This document shows, in pieces, positions 44,345 to 51,913 of a stretch of DNA of 64,000 bases. Under the pieces are notes generated by a model. That model was not told the DNA's origin and made no database searches. It saw only the letters and a program-made list of their open reading frames with translations. The stretch covers positions 434,001 through 498,000 of the forward strand of contig JAUHXH010000002.1 of the NCBI GenBank assembly GCA_030427085.1, written 5' to 3'. A program made the position numbers and the translations under genes. The stretch is from Gammaproteobacteria bacterium (GTDB lineage: Bacteria > Pseudomonadota > Gammaproteobacteria > Pseudomonadales > Halieaceae). Position 1 is the first letter of the stretch. The number at the start of each line of letters is the position of its first letter.

Positions 44345-45670
44345 TCAGGCTGTGCTGGAAGGGGAAGGTTCCCCATCGTCGTTATTCTCTGTAGGTGCCG
44401 GCTCCGCGGGTGTTACCGGCGCAACGGTACTGGCATTGCCATCGCGCACCGCGTGGAAGCTGGGTGAGGTGATTTCTACATCGTGCCCGTGGAACTGATC
44501 CAGAATGTTGGCGTGTAAGGAGGAGTAGATTTTCGGTAGCTCTTCCGGCTTGCGGGTCCAGCCGTTGATCTCATAGCTGACGTAATTGTCCTGAAGTGCC
44601 GTTTGCAGTACGAACGGGTCGGGATAGCTGGTGATGCCGTCGGTGTTTTTGGCCGCCGCAATCAGCAGTTCGTTAACCTTCTTCCAGGGCACGTCATAGC
44701 CGATGGTAATGGAAGTGTGTACCAGCAGCCCGGTCTGGCCGAGGTTTTTGCTGTAGTTGATGATGTTGTTGTTCAGCACCATGGAGTTGGGGATGGACAC
44801 CACGACATTCTTGAGCGTCTGAATGCGCGTGACAAAGGTGCTGCGCTCTACGATGCGGCCGCGTACATCGGCGATTTCCACCTGGTCGCCAATATGAAAG
44901 GCACGGGTGTAGGTGAGCACCACACCGGCCACCACGTTGGCCACTGCAGAGGTGGAGCCCAGCGACACCAGTACCCCGACAAAGATGGAGATGCCCTGGA
45001 AGGCCGGCGAAGAGGAGCCGGGCAGGTAGGGAAAGATCAGCACCGCGGTGAGTACATAGATCAGTAGTTTTACGATGCCAAAGCTGGTGTTGGCCCACTC
45101 GGGATAAAAATGCCGCAGATTGATCCGCCGGCTGGAAATACCTTCAAAAATGAGGCCGATCATACGAATCAGGTAACGCATGATGACCAGGATCACGATG
45201 ATGGTGAACAGGTTGGGCAGGTAGTCTACGAAGCCCGACCACAGATAGTCCAGAATCGACAACACCAGTGCCAGCAGGCGGCTGCCCAGGTGCAGGGTGA
45301 AATTGGTGGCCATCAGGCCACCGGCAATGGCGGTAGTGACAAAAATCAGTGTGAATAGCCAACCCACGCCGCGCCATACGTTGATCCAGAAGTGCTGCAT
45401 TTCCTCTGAGGTCACCAGCTCCTGAGCCTGCAGACGCAGGGGGCGGATACGGTTTGGTGGCAGTTCCTGCAGGCGTTTGCAGCGGCGATACACGATGATG
45501 CGTACCGTGATCAGTATCAGGATGGACAGGCCGACAACCGCGGCGGCAAAAAACAGACGTGACAGGGGCTGGCTGGCATCCAGTTGCTGGAAATAGTCCA
45601 GCAATACGGAGGCGTCAACGCGATGGGTAATGTCTGAGTCAGGGCTCAGGCTGCTGTCTTGCACCGTCAT
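44345..45670 (-). CDS. MscS-type mechanosensitive channel
   Basis: 441-residue inner-membrane protein with about five helices. The pore helix and beta domain are the MscS signature: GISIFVGVLVSLGSTSAVANVVAGVVLTYTRAFHIGDQVEIADVRGRIVERSTFVTRIQT. The cytoplasmic vestibule follows (VSIPNSMVLNNNIINYS). The C-terminal 35 residues are a Pro/Glu/Asp-rich tail. It releases solutes on hypo-osmotic shock. Starts ATG 45670. Longer N-terminus than E. coli MscS, with extra helices; related to YbdG/YnaI-like channels. Confidence 0.9.
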   Translation of the reverse strand: MTVQDSSLSPDSDITHRVDASVLLDYFQQLDASQPLSRLFFAAAVVGLSILILITVRIIVYRRCKRLQELPPNRIRPLRLQAQELVTSEEMQHFWINVWRGVGWLFTLIFVTTAIAGGLMATNFTLHLGSRLLALVLSILDYLWSGFVDYLPNLFTIIVILVIMRYLIRMIGLIFEGISSRRINLRHFYPEWANTSFGIVKLLIYVLTAVLIFPYLPGSSSPAFQGISIFVGVLVSLGSTSAVANVVAGVVLTYTRAFHIGDQVEIADVRGRIVERSTFVTRIQTLKNVVVSIPNSMVLNNNIINYSKNLGQTGLLVHTSITIGYDVPWKKVNELLIAAAKNTDGITSYPDPFVLQTALQDNYVSYEINGWTRKPEELPKIYSSLHANILDQFHGHDVEITSPSFHAVRDGNASTVAPVTPAEPAPTENNDDGEPSPSSTA

Positions 45671-45796
45671 TGAGGGCGAGTCTCCTTTGGTTGCCCGCCT
45701 ATCAGTTTAGGGCACCGCTGGCTATTTCCATAGTACCGACGGCGCGAGCGGAGCATTTATGGAATAATGTGCCGTTTTCACCGGGCCGGACCCTCC

Positions 45797-46636
45797 ATGA
45801 CCACCGCCACTTTCACACTACTGGCACTGTACAGCCTGGCCATCGCGGCCTGTTCCATGCTGGGTGGCATGTTGCCGCAGCGCGTCAATTTCACCCACAC
45901 GCGGATGCAACTGGTGATGAGCCTGGTGTCGGGGTTGATGTTGGGCGTGGCCTTCTTCCATTTGTTACCGCACGGCATTGTCGAGCTCGACGGTGCTGTT
46001 GACGTAGCCATGCGCTGGTTGATGATCGGCCTGGTGGTGATGTTGATGCTGCTGCGGATGTTTCATTTTCACCAGCATGATTTCAGTCCCGAAGAGGTGC
46101 ATCACCACGATCACCCCCATGCTCACCCTCATCCCCATGACGACACCCATGCACACCCCCTGAGTTGGCTCGGGGTTGCGCTGGGGCTGGGCCTGCACAC
46201 GGTGATCGACGGTGTTGCCCTCGGCGCGGTAGTGCTGGGCGGGGCGGGTGAAGGTTTGGAGCTGGTCGGGCTGGGTGTGTTCCTGGCGATTGCTCTGCAC
46301 AAACCATTGGATGCCATGTCGATCACCAGTTTGATGGAGGCCGGCGGTTGGTCGCCACGTGCGCGCTGGATTGCCAATGCTGGCTTTGCCCTGCTGTGTC
46401 CGTTGGGCGCGTTTGGTTTCTACTTGTTGGGTGTTGGCCTGGATACCCACTTTTTGGTCGGCTGTGCGCTGGCTTTTTCCGCCGGCACCTTTATCTGTAT
46501 CGCGCTCAGTGACCTGTTGCCGGAGATACACTTCCACAGCCACGATCGCGTGAAGCTGACCGTGCTGTTTCTGGTGGGGATTGGCCTGGCGCTGGCCATC
46601 GGTGTGCTGGAGCCGGTGGGTACCCACCCGGGATAG
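45797..46636 (+). CDS. ZIP family metal transporter
   Basis: 279-residue inner-membrane protein with eight predicted helices. The cytoplasmic loop between helices 3 and 4 is histidine-rich (about residues 90-121: HFHQHD, HHHDHPHAHPHPHDDTHAH), as is common in ZIP zinc/iron transporters. Helix 4 has the metal motif LHTVIDG. In helix 5 the usual HE-x-P-x-E is H-K-P-L-D-A, so the second acidic ligand is changed. This places it in a divergent bacterial ZIP group. Metal specificity is unknown. The next gene begins 12 bases later and may share its transcript. Confidence 0.85.
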   Translation: MTTATFTLLALYSLAIAACSMLGGMLPQRVNFTHTRMQLVMSLVSGLMLGVAFFHLLPHGIVELDGAVDVAMRWLMIGLVVMLMLLRMFHFHQHDFSPEEVHHHDHPHAHPHPHDDTHAHPLSWLGVALGLGLHTVIDGVALGAVVLGGAGEGLELVGLGVFLAIALHKPLDAMSITSLMEAGGWSPRARWIANAGFALLCPLGAFGFYLLGVGLDTHFLVGCALAFSAGTFICIALSDLLPEIHFHSHDRVKLTVLFLVGIGLALAIGVLEPVGTHPG

Positions 46637-46648
46637 GGGCGTTAGCGT

Positions 46649-47098
46649 ATGCTTAAAAGGATTATCTATCCGCCGATGTGGCTGGCCTTTGGCCTGATTG
46701 CCATTTTCGCCCTGAACGAGTTTCTGCCCGGGCCGCGCTTTGGCCAGGGTTGGGGGCGCCTGGTCGGTGGTGGTTTGATTTTGATCGGGTTGGTCTTGCT
46801 GGTAATCGCCGGGGGGCTGTTCAAGCGCGCCGGCACCGACATGATTCCGTTCAGGGACGTTTCGGCCCTGGTGACAACGGGCGTTTATCGCTTTACTCGC
46901 AATCCCATGTACCTGGGCATGTTGTCAGTGCTGCTGGGGTGCGCGATTACCGTTGGGTCCAGCTTTGCACTGCTTATCCCGCCCGCTTTTGCCATCATCA
47001 TCGAATGGCGCTTCATTCGCCCTGAGGAAGGCATGTTACGGGACTTGTTTGGCGAGGAATACGTCGCCTACTGCAAGCGCGTCCGCCGGTGGCTCTAG
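46649..47098 (+). CDS. Isoprenylcysteine carboxylmethyltransferase (ICMT)/PEMT family protein
   Basis: 149-residue membrane methyltransferase with about four helices. The C-terminal region has the family block TTGVYRFTRNPMYLGML and RFIRPEEGMLRDLFGEEYVAYCKRVRRW, which binds SAM at the membrane face. Bacterial members are widespread, mostly with unknown substrates; lipids or isoprenoids are plausible. Its start lies 12 bases after the ZIP gene. It converges on hemH. Confidence 0.83.
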   Translation: MLKRIIYPPMWLAFGLIAIFALNEFLPGPRFGQGWGRLVGGGLILIGLVLLVIAGGLFKRAGTDMIPFRDVSALVTTGVYRFTRNPMYLGMLSVLLGCAITVGSSFALLIPPAFAIIIEWRFIRPEEGMLRDLFGEEYVAYCKRVRRWL

Positions 47099-47108
47099 GG
47101 CAGTACTT

Positions 47109-48131
47109 TTAGCGCGCCCATCCCGTCAGATTCTCTTCGATCACGGCGGTCAGTGCTTCGATGTGATCACGCCGCGTATTCAGGCAGGGGATGTATTCAA
47201 AGCGTTCGCCGCCTGCCTCGATGAAGGTATCCCTGGCTTCCAGCGCAATTTCTTCCAAAGTTTCAAGGCAATCCGCTGCAAAGCCGGGGCACATCACCTG
47301 CACTGACTTCACGCCTTCGTCCGGCAGTGTTTCCAGGGTTTTGTCTGTATAGGGTTGCAGCCAGGTGGCGCGGCCAAAGCGCGACTGGAATACCGTCAGG
47401 CAATCGCCGTCCGATAATCCCAGGGACGCACGCACACGTTGGGTGGTTTGCAGGCACTGGTGTTGGTAAGGGTCGCCGGCGTCCACGTAGCTTTGCGGTG
47501 TGCCGTGATAGGACAGCAGCAGGCGATCGGCCCGTCCGTGCTGCTGCCAGTGCTCCCGTACTGAATTAACCAGCGCTTCAATATACAGCGGGTGGTCGTG
47601 GTAATCGGCAACGAAGCGCAGGTGGGGCAAACGGCGGCGGCGCAGGAAGTTCTTGGCCAGCCGGTCGAAGGTGGAAGCCGAACTGGGGGCGGAGTACTGG
47701 GGGTACAGCGGCAACACCAGCAGGCGTTCGACACCGTTGTCCATCATGCCGGCAATCACCTCGTCCATATTGGGATTGCCGTAGCGCATGGCGAAGTCAA
47801 CGAGCGGGGGTTCGCTATTGCCGCGGGCCAGGTGGGCCGCCACTGCCCGGCATTGATCTTCGGTGTGAAACAGCAGCGGTGAGCCGCGCTCTGTCCACAC
47901 TTTGCGATAGGCCGCTGCCGACCGGCGTGGCCGGATTCGCAGAATGATGCCATTGAGTACCAGCCACCACAGCCAGCGCGGCGCTTCCACCACACGCGGA
48001 TCAGCAAGAAACTCGCGCAGGTAGCGGCGCAGGGGGCCGGTGGAAGGTGCGTCCGGTGTGCCCAGATTTACCAGCAATACGCCGATACGCCCCGGCGATG
48101 TGCCGGGTTGTTCTGCACCTGTGTACTTCAT
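47109..48131 (-). CDS. hemH: Ferrochelatase
   Basis: 340-residue enzyme that inserts ferrous iron into protoporphyrin IX, the last step of haem synthesis. The core has GVLLVNLGTPDAP at the start, LLVLPLYPQYS, and the catalytic-histidine block LLSYHGTPQSYVDAGDPY. PGFAADCLETLEEIALEA is the second conserved block. ATG 48131 has AGGAG eleven bases upstream; the longer frame to 48185 is not needed. Single gene. It converges on the ICMT-like gene. Confidence 0.95.
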   Translation of the reverse strand: MKYTGAEQPGTSPGRIGVLLVNLGTPDAPSTGPLRRYLREFLADPRVVEAPRWLWWLVLNGIILRIRPRRSAAAYRKVWTERGSPLLFHTEDQCRAVAAHLARGNSEPPLVDFAMRYGNPNMDEVIAGMMDNGVERLLVLPLYPQYSAPSSASTFDRLAKNFLRRRRLPHLRFVADYHDHPLYIEALVNSVREHWQQHGRADRLLLSYHGTPQSYVDAGDPYQHQCLQTTQRVRASLGLSDGDCLTVFQSRFGRATWLQPYTDKTLETLPDEGVKSVQVMCPGFAADCLETLEEIALEARDTFIEAGGERFEYIPCLNTRRDHIEALTAVIEENLTGWAR

Positions 48132-48467
48132 GCGCGAGCTGGCTCCTGGATGCACGTTTACGTTCGCGCCAAGTATACGCGTCACGCGCGTTGCGACCCA
48201 CTGGACACCACCTTTTCTGTGACAGTTTTACGACGGCAGCATTTTCAGGGATTTCGGTGGGGCGCTTTATCGTGCCGTTAATGCGCTTTATCGCTGCTTG
48301 CCCGCAACTGGTCGATATGCGGTTTTTTCGCTGGAACCACTGGCCTATCGTAGTTTCCGAACACACAGGAATGTCGTCACACGGCGGCGCTCCACGGCCC
48401 AGGCACCGATTAACGCCAACAACAACTATGACGAACAACCAGGGAAGTACCCACCGGGAGATGTACC
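48132..48467. other. Intergenic region with 21-bp-spaced repeat
   Basis: 336 bases with no gene, between hemH and the urcA-like gene. The only notable feature is an identical 11-mer, GCGCTTTATCG, at 48262-48272 and 48283-48293, exactly 21 bases apart and thus on the same face of the helix. It could be a regulator site for either divergent gene. Otherwise I see no promoter or RNA gene I would call. The last 15 bases hold the CGGGAGATG ribosome site for the next gene. Confidence 0.4.
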
Positions 48468-48812
48468 ATGAAAGTTAGTATCCGCAATGTAATCGCAGTA
48501 TCCGCCGGCATTGCCGCTCTGTCTTTTGGCGCCAGTTCCTGGGCCGGAGGTTTGAGCGAAACACGCGTTACCGCTGAAGGTGTTCGCACCGTCACCGTTG
48601 ACTATTCCGATCTTGATCTGTCTGACACCGAAGGCCAGATGACGCTGCAGTACCGCGTTAAATCAGCCGCGCGGCAAGTCTGTGGATCGAGTGATCACCG
48701 CATTGCTGGCTCGTTGGCACTCGCCACCGAGAACAAAGAATGTGCCGAGCGCGCCGTTGAGGAAGCCCGGTACCAGACTGGTGCCGCCCAGGTGGCAGTC
48801 GCCCGCCGTTAA
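48468..48812 (+). CDS. UrcA family protein
   Basis: 114-residue exported protein. Signal peptide to about residue 26 (FGASSWAGG). The mature part contains the UrcA block VDYSDLDLSDTEGQMTLQYRVKSAARQVC, then KECAERAVEEARYQTG with the second cysteine. UrcA-family proteins are small, periplasmic and of unknown function, common in alpha- and gammaproteobacteria. ATG 48468 follows GGGAG. A terminator follows. Confidence 0.85.
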   Translation: MKVSIRNVIAVSAGIAALSFGASSWAGGLSETRVTAEGVRTVTVDYSDLDLSDTEGQMTLQYRVKSAARQVCGSSDHRIAGSLALATENKECAERAVEEARYQTGAAQVAVARR

Positions 48813-48825
48813 CTCGCGGCCCTGC

Positions 48826-48860
48826 GGGGAGCATCTACCCCTGGATGCTCCCCGAATTTT
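48826..48860 (+). terminator. Rho-independent terminator after the urcA-like gene
   Basis: Perfect 10-bp stem GGGGAGCATC / GATGCTCCCC (48826-48835 with 48844-48853), loop TACCCCTG, followed by GAATTTT. Confidence 0.8.
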
Positions 48861-48875
48861 CATCCGCGTTTTTTC

Positions 48876-50036
48876 TTAAGCGCTGGTGCCGAAACGCCAG
48901 GGCAGCATTTCTTCAAAGTTGCGCCGGTAAAAGCGGTCCTTCACCTGCTCATCCATATCCGCAATGGTTTTTTCAAAGCGGCCCATCGGATCCGATGTCC
49001 CTTCCGGATGCGGATAGTCACTGGAAAACACAAACAGTTCCGGCCCTGCGTCGTCGATCATCTTTCTCAGGTTTTCCTGGGGGAAGGGAGTGAACTTCAT
49101 TGCCCGGCGAATTTGCTCGGAGGGTTTGAGTTCCATCGCCTGCAGGTAGGGGTCGGTCTTGCCGAAGCTGCGGTGGGCGATGTCCAGTTCGCGCAGAAAC
49201 TCCGGTACCCAGCCGGCGCCGCATTCGATCACACCGCCGCGCAGTTCAGGGAAGCGCTCGAACACGCCGTCGTAAACCATCGCGGTGAGAAAAATCTGCG
49301 GGCCGTAAGACAACATCACATAGTCGGCGAAGCGCAGGTTTTCGCCGCCGCCGTGGATGTCCGGGGCGCGCTTGCGGCCATTGTTCTGCATTCTCCGCGG
49401 CTGCGTCATGGTGCCGGGGCCGATGTGCAACACGAAGGGTACACCGCGATCCGCCAGTTGCTCCCAGAAAGGATCGAGTTCCGGGTGGCCGGGTGAGCGC
49501 TCCCCTGCGGGACCAGCGGATACCTGTACCGCGCCGGCACCCTGGGCGAGTACGCGGTCGAGTTCGGCGATGGCCAGTTCCGTATTGTCCAGTGGGATAT
49601 AAGCCACATAGATAAGTCGCTCGTCGGTACTGCAAAACGCTTCCATGGCGTCGTTGTGAGCGCGGGCACCCTGGTACAGCAGCGCTTCGTCTTTCACGCC
49701 GGTGAATGCACCCAGCGAGAAGGTGCCGAACACCAGCTGGCTCTGGAAGCCGATTTTGTCTAGCGCCTGACGTCGCTCGTCGGGGTCGAAGGCACCGTAG
49801 GCTATCCAGCCTTTGGGACCGTCAATCAGCCGCTCTGAAGCGGCGGCTTCCGCGGCGGCGTCACCTTTGCGGGATTTCGCCAGGTCAATCTGCTGACGGA
49901 TGAAGTCGGGGGCATTGTCGTAGACCTTCTTCAGCCCCTCCGCGTTCTCTGGATCGATAAAGGGGTCCAGCCAGTCGAGTGTTTCCATGACGTGGGAGTC
50001 CGCGTCGTGGATGAATCTTCCCTGTGCGTAATTCAC
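48876..50036 (-). CDS. Amidohydrolase-2 family (ACMSD-like) metal-dependent hydrolase
   Basis: 386-residue cytoplasmic protein of the amidohydrolase-2 branch, related to ACMSD decarboxylases and other TIM-barrel metal enzymes. Signatures are IHDADSHVMETLDWLDPF at the N-terminus, FVLHIGPGTM in the middle with the metal histidine, and FVFSSDYPHPEGTSDP near the C-terminus with the conserved aspartate. The N-terminal D-A-D-S-H form replaces the H-x-H of other amidohydrolases, as is common in this branch. GTG start 50036 with AGGAG upstream. Divergent from the esterase operon at 50244 and so probably part of the same catabolic island. Substrate unknown. Confidence 0.83.
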   Translation of the reverse strand: MNYAQGRFIHDADSHVMETLDWLDPFIDPENAEGLKKVYDNAPDFIRQQIDLAKSRKGDAAAEAAASERLIDGPKGWIAYGAFDPDERRQALDKIGFQSQLVFGTFSLGAFTGVKDEALLYQGARAHNDAMEAFCSTDERLIYVAYIPLDNTELAIAELDRVLAQGAGAVQVSAGPAGERSPGHPELDPFWEQLADRGVPFVLHIGPGTMTQPRRMQNNGRKRAPDIHGGGENLRFADYVMLSYGPQIFLTAMVYDGVFERFPELRGGVIECGAGWVPEFLRELDIAHRSFGKTDPYLQAMELKPSEQIRRAMKFTPFPQENLRKMIDDAGPELFVFSSDYPHPEGTSDPMGRFEKTIADMDEQVKDRFYRRNFEEMLPWRFGTSA

Positions 50037-50072
50037 GGTGATCTCCTGTGTTCGGGTGGTAGTGCGTCTTGG

Positions 50073-50087
50073 GTTACAAGATGTAAC
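50073..50087. promoter_or_regulatory. Palindrome in divergent hydrolase control region, 1
   Basis: Perfect dyad GTTACA-AGA-TGTAAC, 37 bases from the amidohydrolase start. A less perfect dyad (TTTGCAACC ... GGTTGGCGCAAA, 50122-50150) lies between this and the next palindrome. Likely operators; the regulator is not in the window. Confidence 0.5.
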
Positions 50088-50173
50088 TTGTGCTTGTGCA
50101 ATGTAGTCTGGCTGGTTACTCTTTGCAACCTGATGAGTGGTTGGCGCAAACTTTGAATATGCAGTATGCTTAA

Positions 50174-50194
50174 ATAGTTTGCATTACAAACTAT
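50174..50194. promoter_or_regulatory. Palindrome in divergent hydrolase control region, 2
   Basis: Perfect 8-bp arms ATAGTTTG and CAAACTAT around CATTA, just 50 bases before the esterase start. Symmetry and size are like a TetR/GntR-type operator. It is the strongest dyad in the region. Confidence 0.55.
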
Positions 50195-50243
50195 ATGTCC
50201 AATGCTGGATTATTCATCAATGCCTGTAGGGGGAATAAAAATA

Positions 50244-51887
50244 ATGGGCTCATTTGTAGAGAAGTATTTTGGTAAGTACCGCGGTACCGGGCGATCAATC
50301 AGCCTTTCGGCATTGTTGTTGGCCCTGGTTGCGGTGTTTTCCAGCGCCACGTCGGCAGAAGAAAGGGTGGTCGCCGACACCCGCTACGGCCAGGTTCGCG
50401 GTACGTTGTTGGATGATATTTCCGTATTTAAGGGTGTTCGGTATGGTAAAAACACCGCTGAAACCCGTTTTAAGGCGCCCCATCCACCAGCACCCTGGCA
50501 AGGGGTGGCAGATGCCCTCGAATTCGGTGCCCAGTGCCCTCAGATTGCTCGTGCCGCAGGCGGTGGCCTGTTTGAATCCTGGGTGAATCGCACCCCCGAC
50601 AGCGAAGACTGCCTGTTCCTCAATGTCTGGACGCCGGGACTCGCCGACGACAAAAAACGGCCGGTGATGGTCTGGTTCCACGGGGGTGGCTTTGTGTCGG
50701 GCTCGGGTGCCAGCCACGGTTACGACGGTACTCGTCTGGCGCGTCGCGGTGACGTTGTGGTTATCACCCTCAATCACCGTCTGAATGTGTTCGGCCACCT
50801 GTCTCTGGCAGGCGCCAGTGACTCCTTTGCAGAATCCGGTAATGCCGGCGTGCTCGATCTCAAGCTGGCGCTGGAGTGGGTGCGCGACAATGCCGCTGCG
50901 TTCGGGGGCGATCCGGACAATGTGATGATTTTCGGTGAGTCCGGCGGCGGCGCCAAGGTCACCACCTTGATGAGCATGCCTGCCGCCAAGGGCTTGTTCC
51001 ATCGCGCCGCGGTGCAAAGCGGCGCCTGGCTGACCTTTATCCAGCCGGAAAAAGCCAACGATCTCGGTAAGGCAGTGCTGGCTGAACTGGGAGAGGATGC
51101 CCTGTCGCGCATCGACCAATTCTCTACCGCTGAAATTCAGGCGGCAGTGGCCAGTGTGCTGGACCAGCGTGGCGGCCCGGCTGCCGCCCTGGCGAGTTGG
51201 GGTCCGGTATTCGACGGCCAAACCCTGAATCACAATGCCTTCACCCCGGAGGCACCGCCCAGCTCAAGTGAAGTGCCGCTGCTCATCGGCCTCAATCGCA
51301 CCGAGAGCAGCCTGTTCATCGGCAGCGCCAGCGACCGTGTGTTCAATATGGGCTGGGAGCACCTGCCGATGGTGATGGGCATGCAAATGAAGGGGGTGGA
51401 CATCCCCGGTGTGATCGCCAATTACCGCAAGCTGCACCCTGACTACACCCCTGCTGACGTATTGTTCGCGGCCACCACCGATGGCCGTTGGCTGCGCTCG
51501 CATGTGGCTCAAGCCGAGCGCAAGGCCGCGCAAAAAGGCGCCCCCGCTTACTTCTACATGCTCAACTGGGATACGCCAGTGGATGGTGGCAAATGGCGCT
51601 CGCCCCACGCGCTGGAAATCGGCCTGGTATTCGACAACGTGAAGAAATCGGTGTCGATGAATGGTGATGGCCCCGAAGCCCAGCGGCTGGCGGACCTGAT
51701 GAGTGAGGCCTGGATCGCCTTTGCCCGCACCGGCAACCCCGGCAATGCCCTGCTACCTGAGTGGCCGGCCTACAACGCCGACACGCGTCCCGCCATGGTG
51801 TTCGATGTAGAGCCCAGCGTGGTCAACGATGTGCGCGGCGAAGAGCGCCGCTGGTTCGATGGCCAGGCTATGTGGCCAGCTCCCTAA
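50244..51887 (+). CDS. Type-B carboxylesterase, exported
   Basis: 547-residue serine hydrolase of the type-B carboxylesterase family. Membrane-spanning signal LSALLLALVAVFSSATSAEE about residues 21-40, so it is exported. The oxyanion hole is HGGGFVSGSG (146-155), and the nucleophile is Ser233 in FGESGGGAKV. The family cysteine and disulfide block SEDCLFLNVW is present. It hydrolyses esters; substrate unknown. ATG 50244 is favoured over 50202 by GGGGG upstream. First gene of a three-gene operon with the CocE-like hydrolase (26 bases later) and the TonB-dependent receptor. Confidence 0.87.
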   Translation: MGSFVEKYFGKYRGTGRSISLSALLLALVAVFSSATSAEERVVADTRYGQVRGTLLDDISVFKGVRYGKNTAETRFKAPHPPAPWQGVADALEFGAQCPQIARAAGGGLFESWVNRTPDSEDCLFLNVWTPGLADDKKRPVMVWFHGGGFVSGSGASHGYDGTRLARRGDVVVITLNHRLNVFGHLSLAGASDSFAESGNAGVLDLKLALEWVRDNAAAFGGDPDNVMIFGESGGGAKVTTLMSMPAAKGLFHRAAVQSGAWLTFIQPEKANDLGKAVLAELGEDALSRIDQFSTAEIQAAVASVLDQRGGPAAALASWGPVFDGQTLNHNAFTPEAPPSSSEVPLLIGLNRTESSLFIGSASDRVFNMGWEHLPMVMGMQMKGVDIPGVIANYRKLHPDYTPADVLFAATTDGRWLRSHVAQAERKAAQKGAPAYFYMLNWDTPVDGGKWRSPHALEIGLVFDNVKKSVSMNGDGPEAQRLADLMSEAWIAFARTGNPGNALLPEWPAYNADTRPAMVFDVEPSVVNDVRGEERRWFDGQAMWPAP

Positions 51888-51913
51888 AGCGCAAGCGAGT
51901 CAGGAGGCAGATC

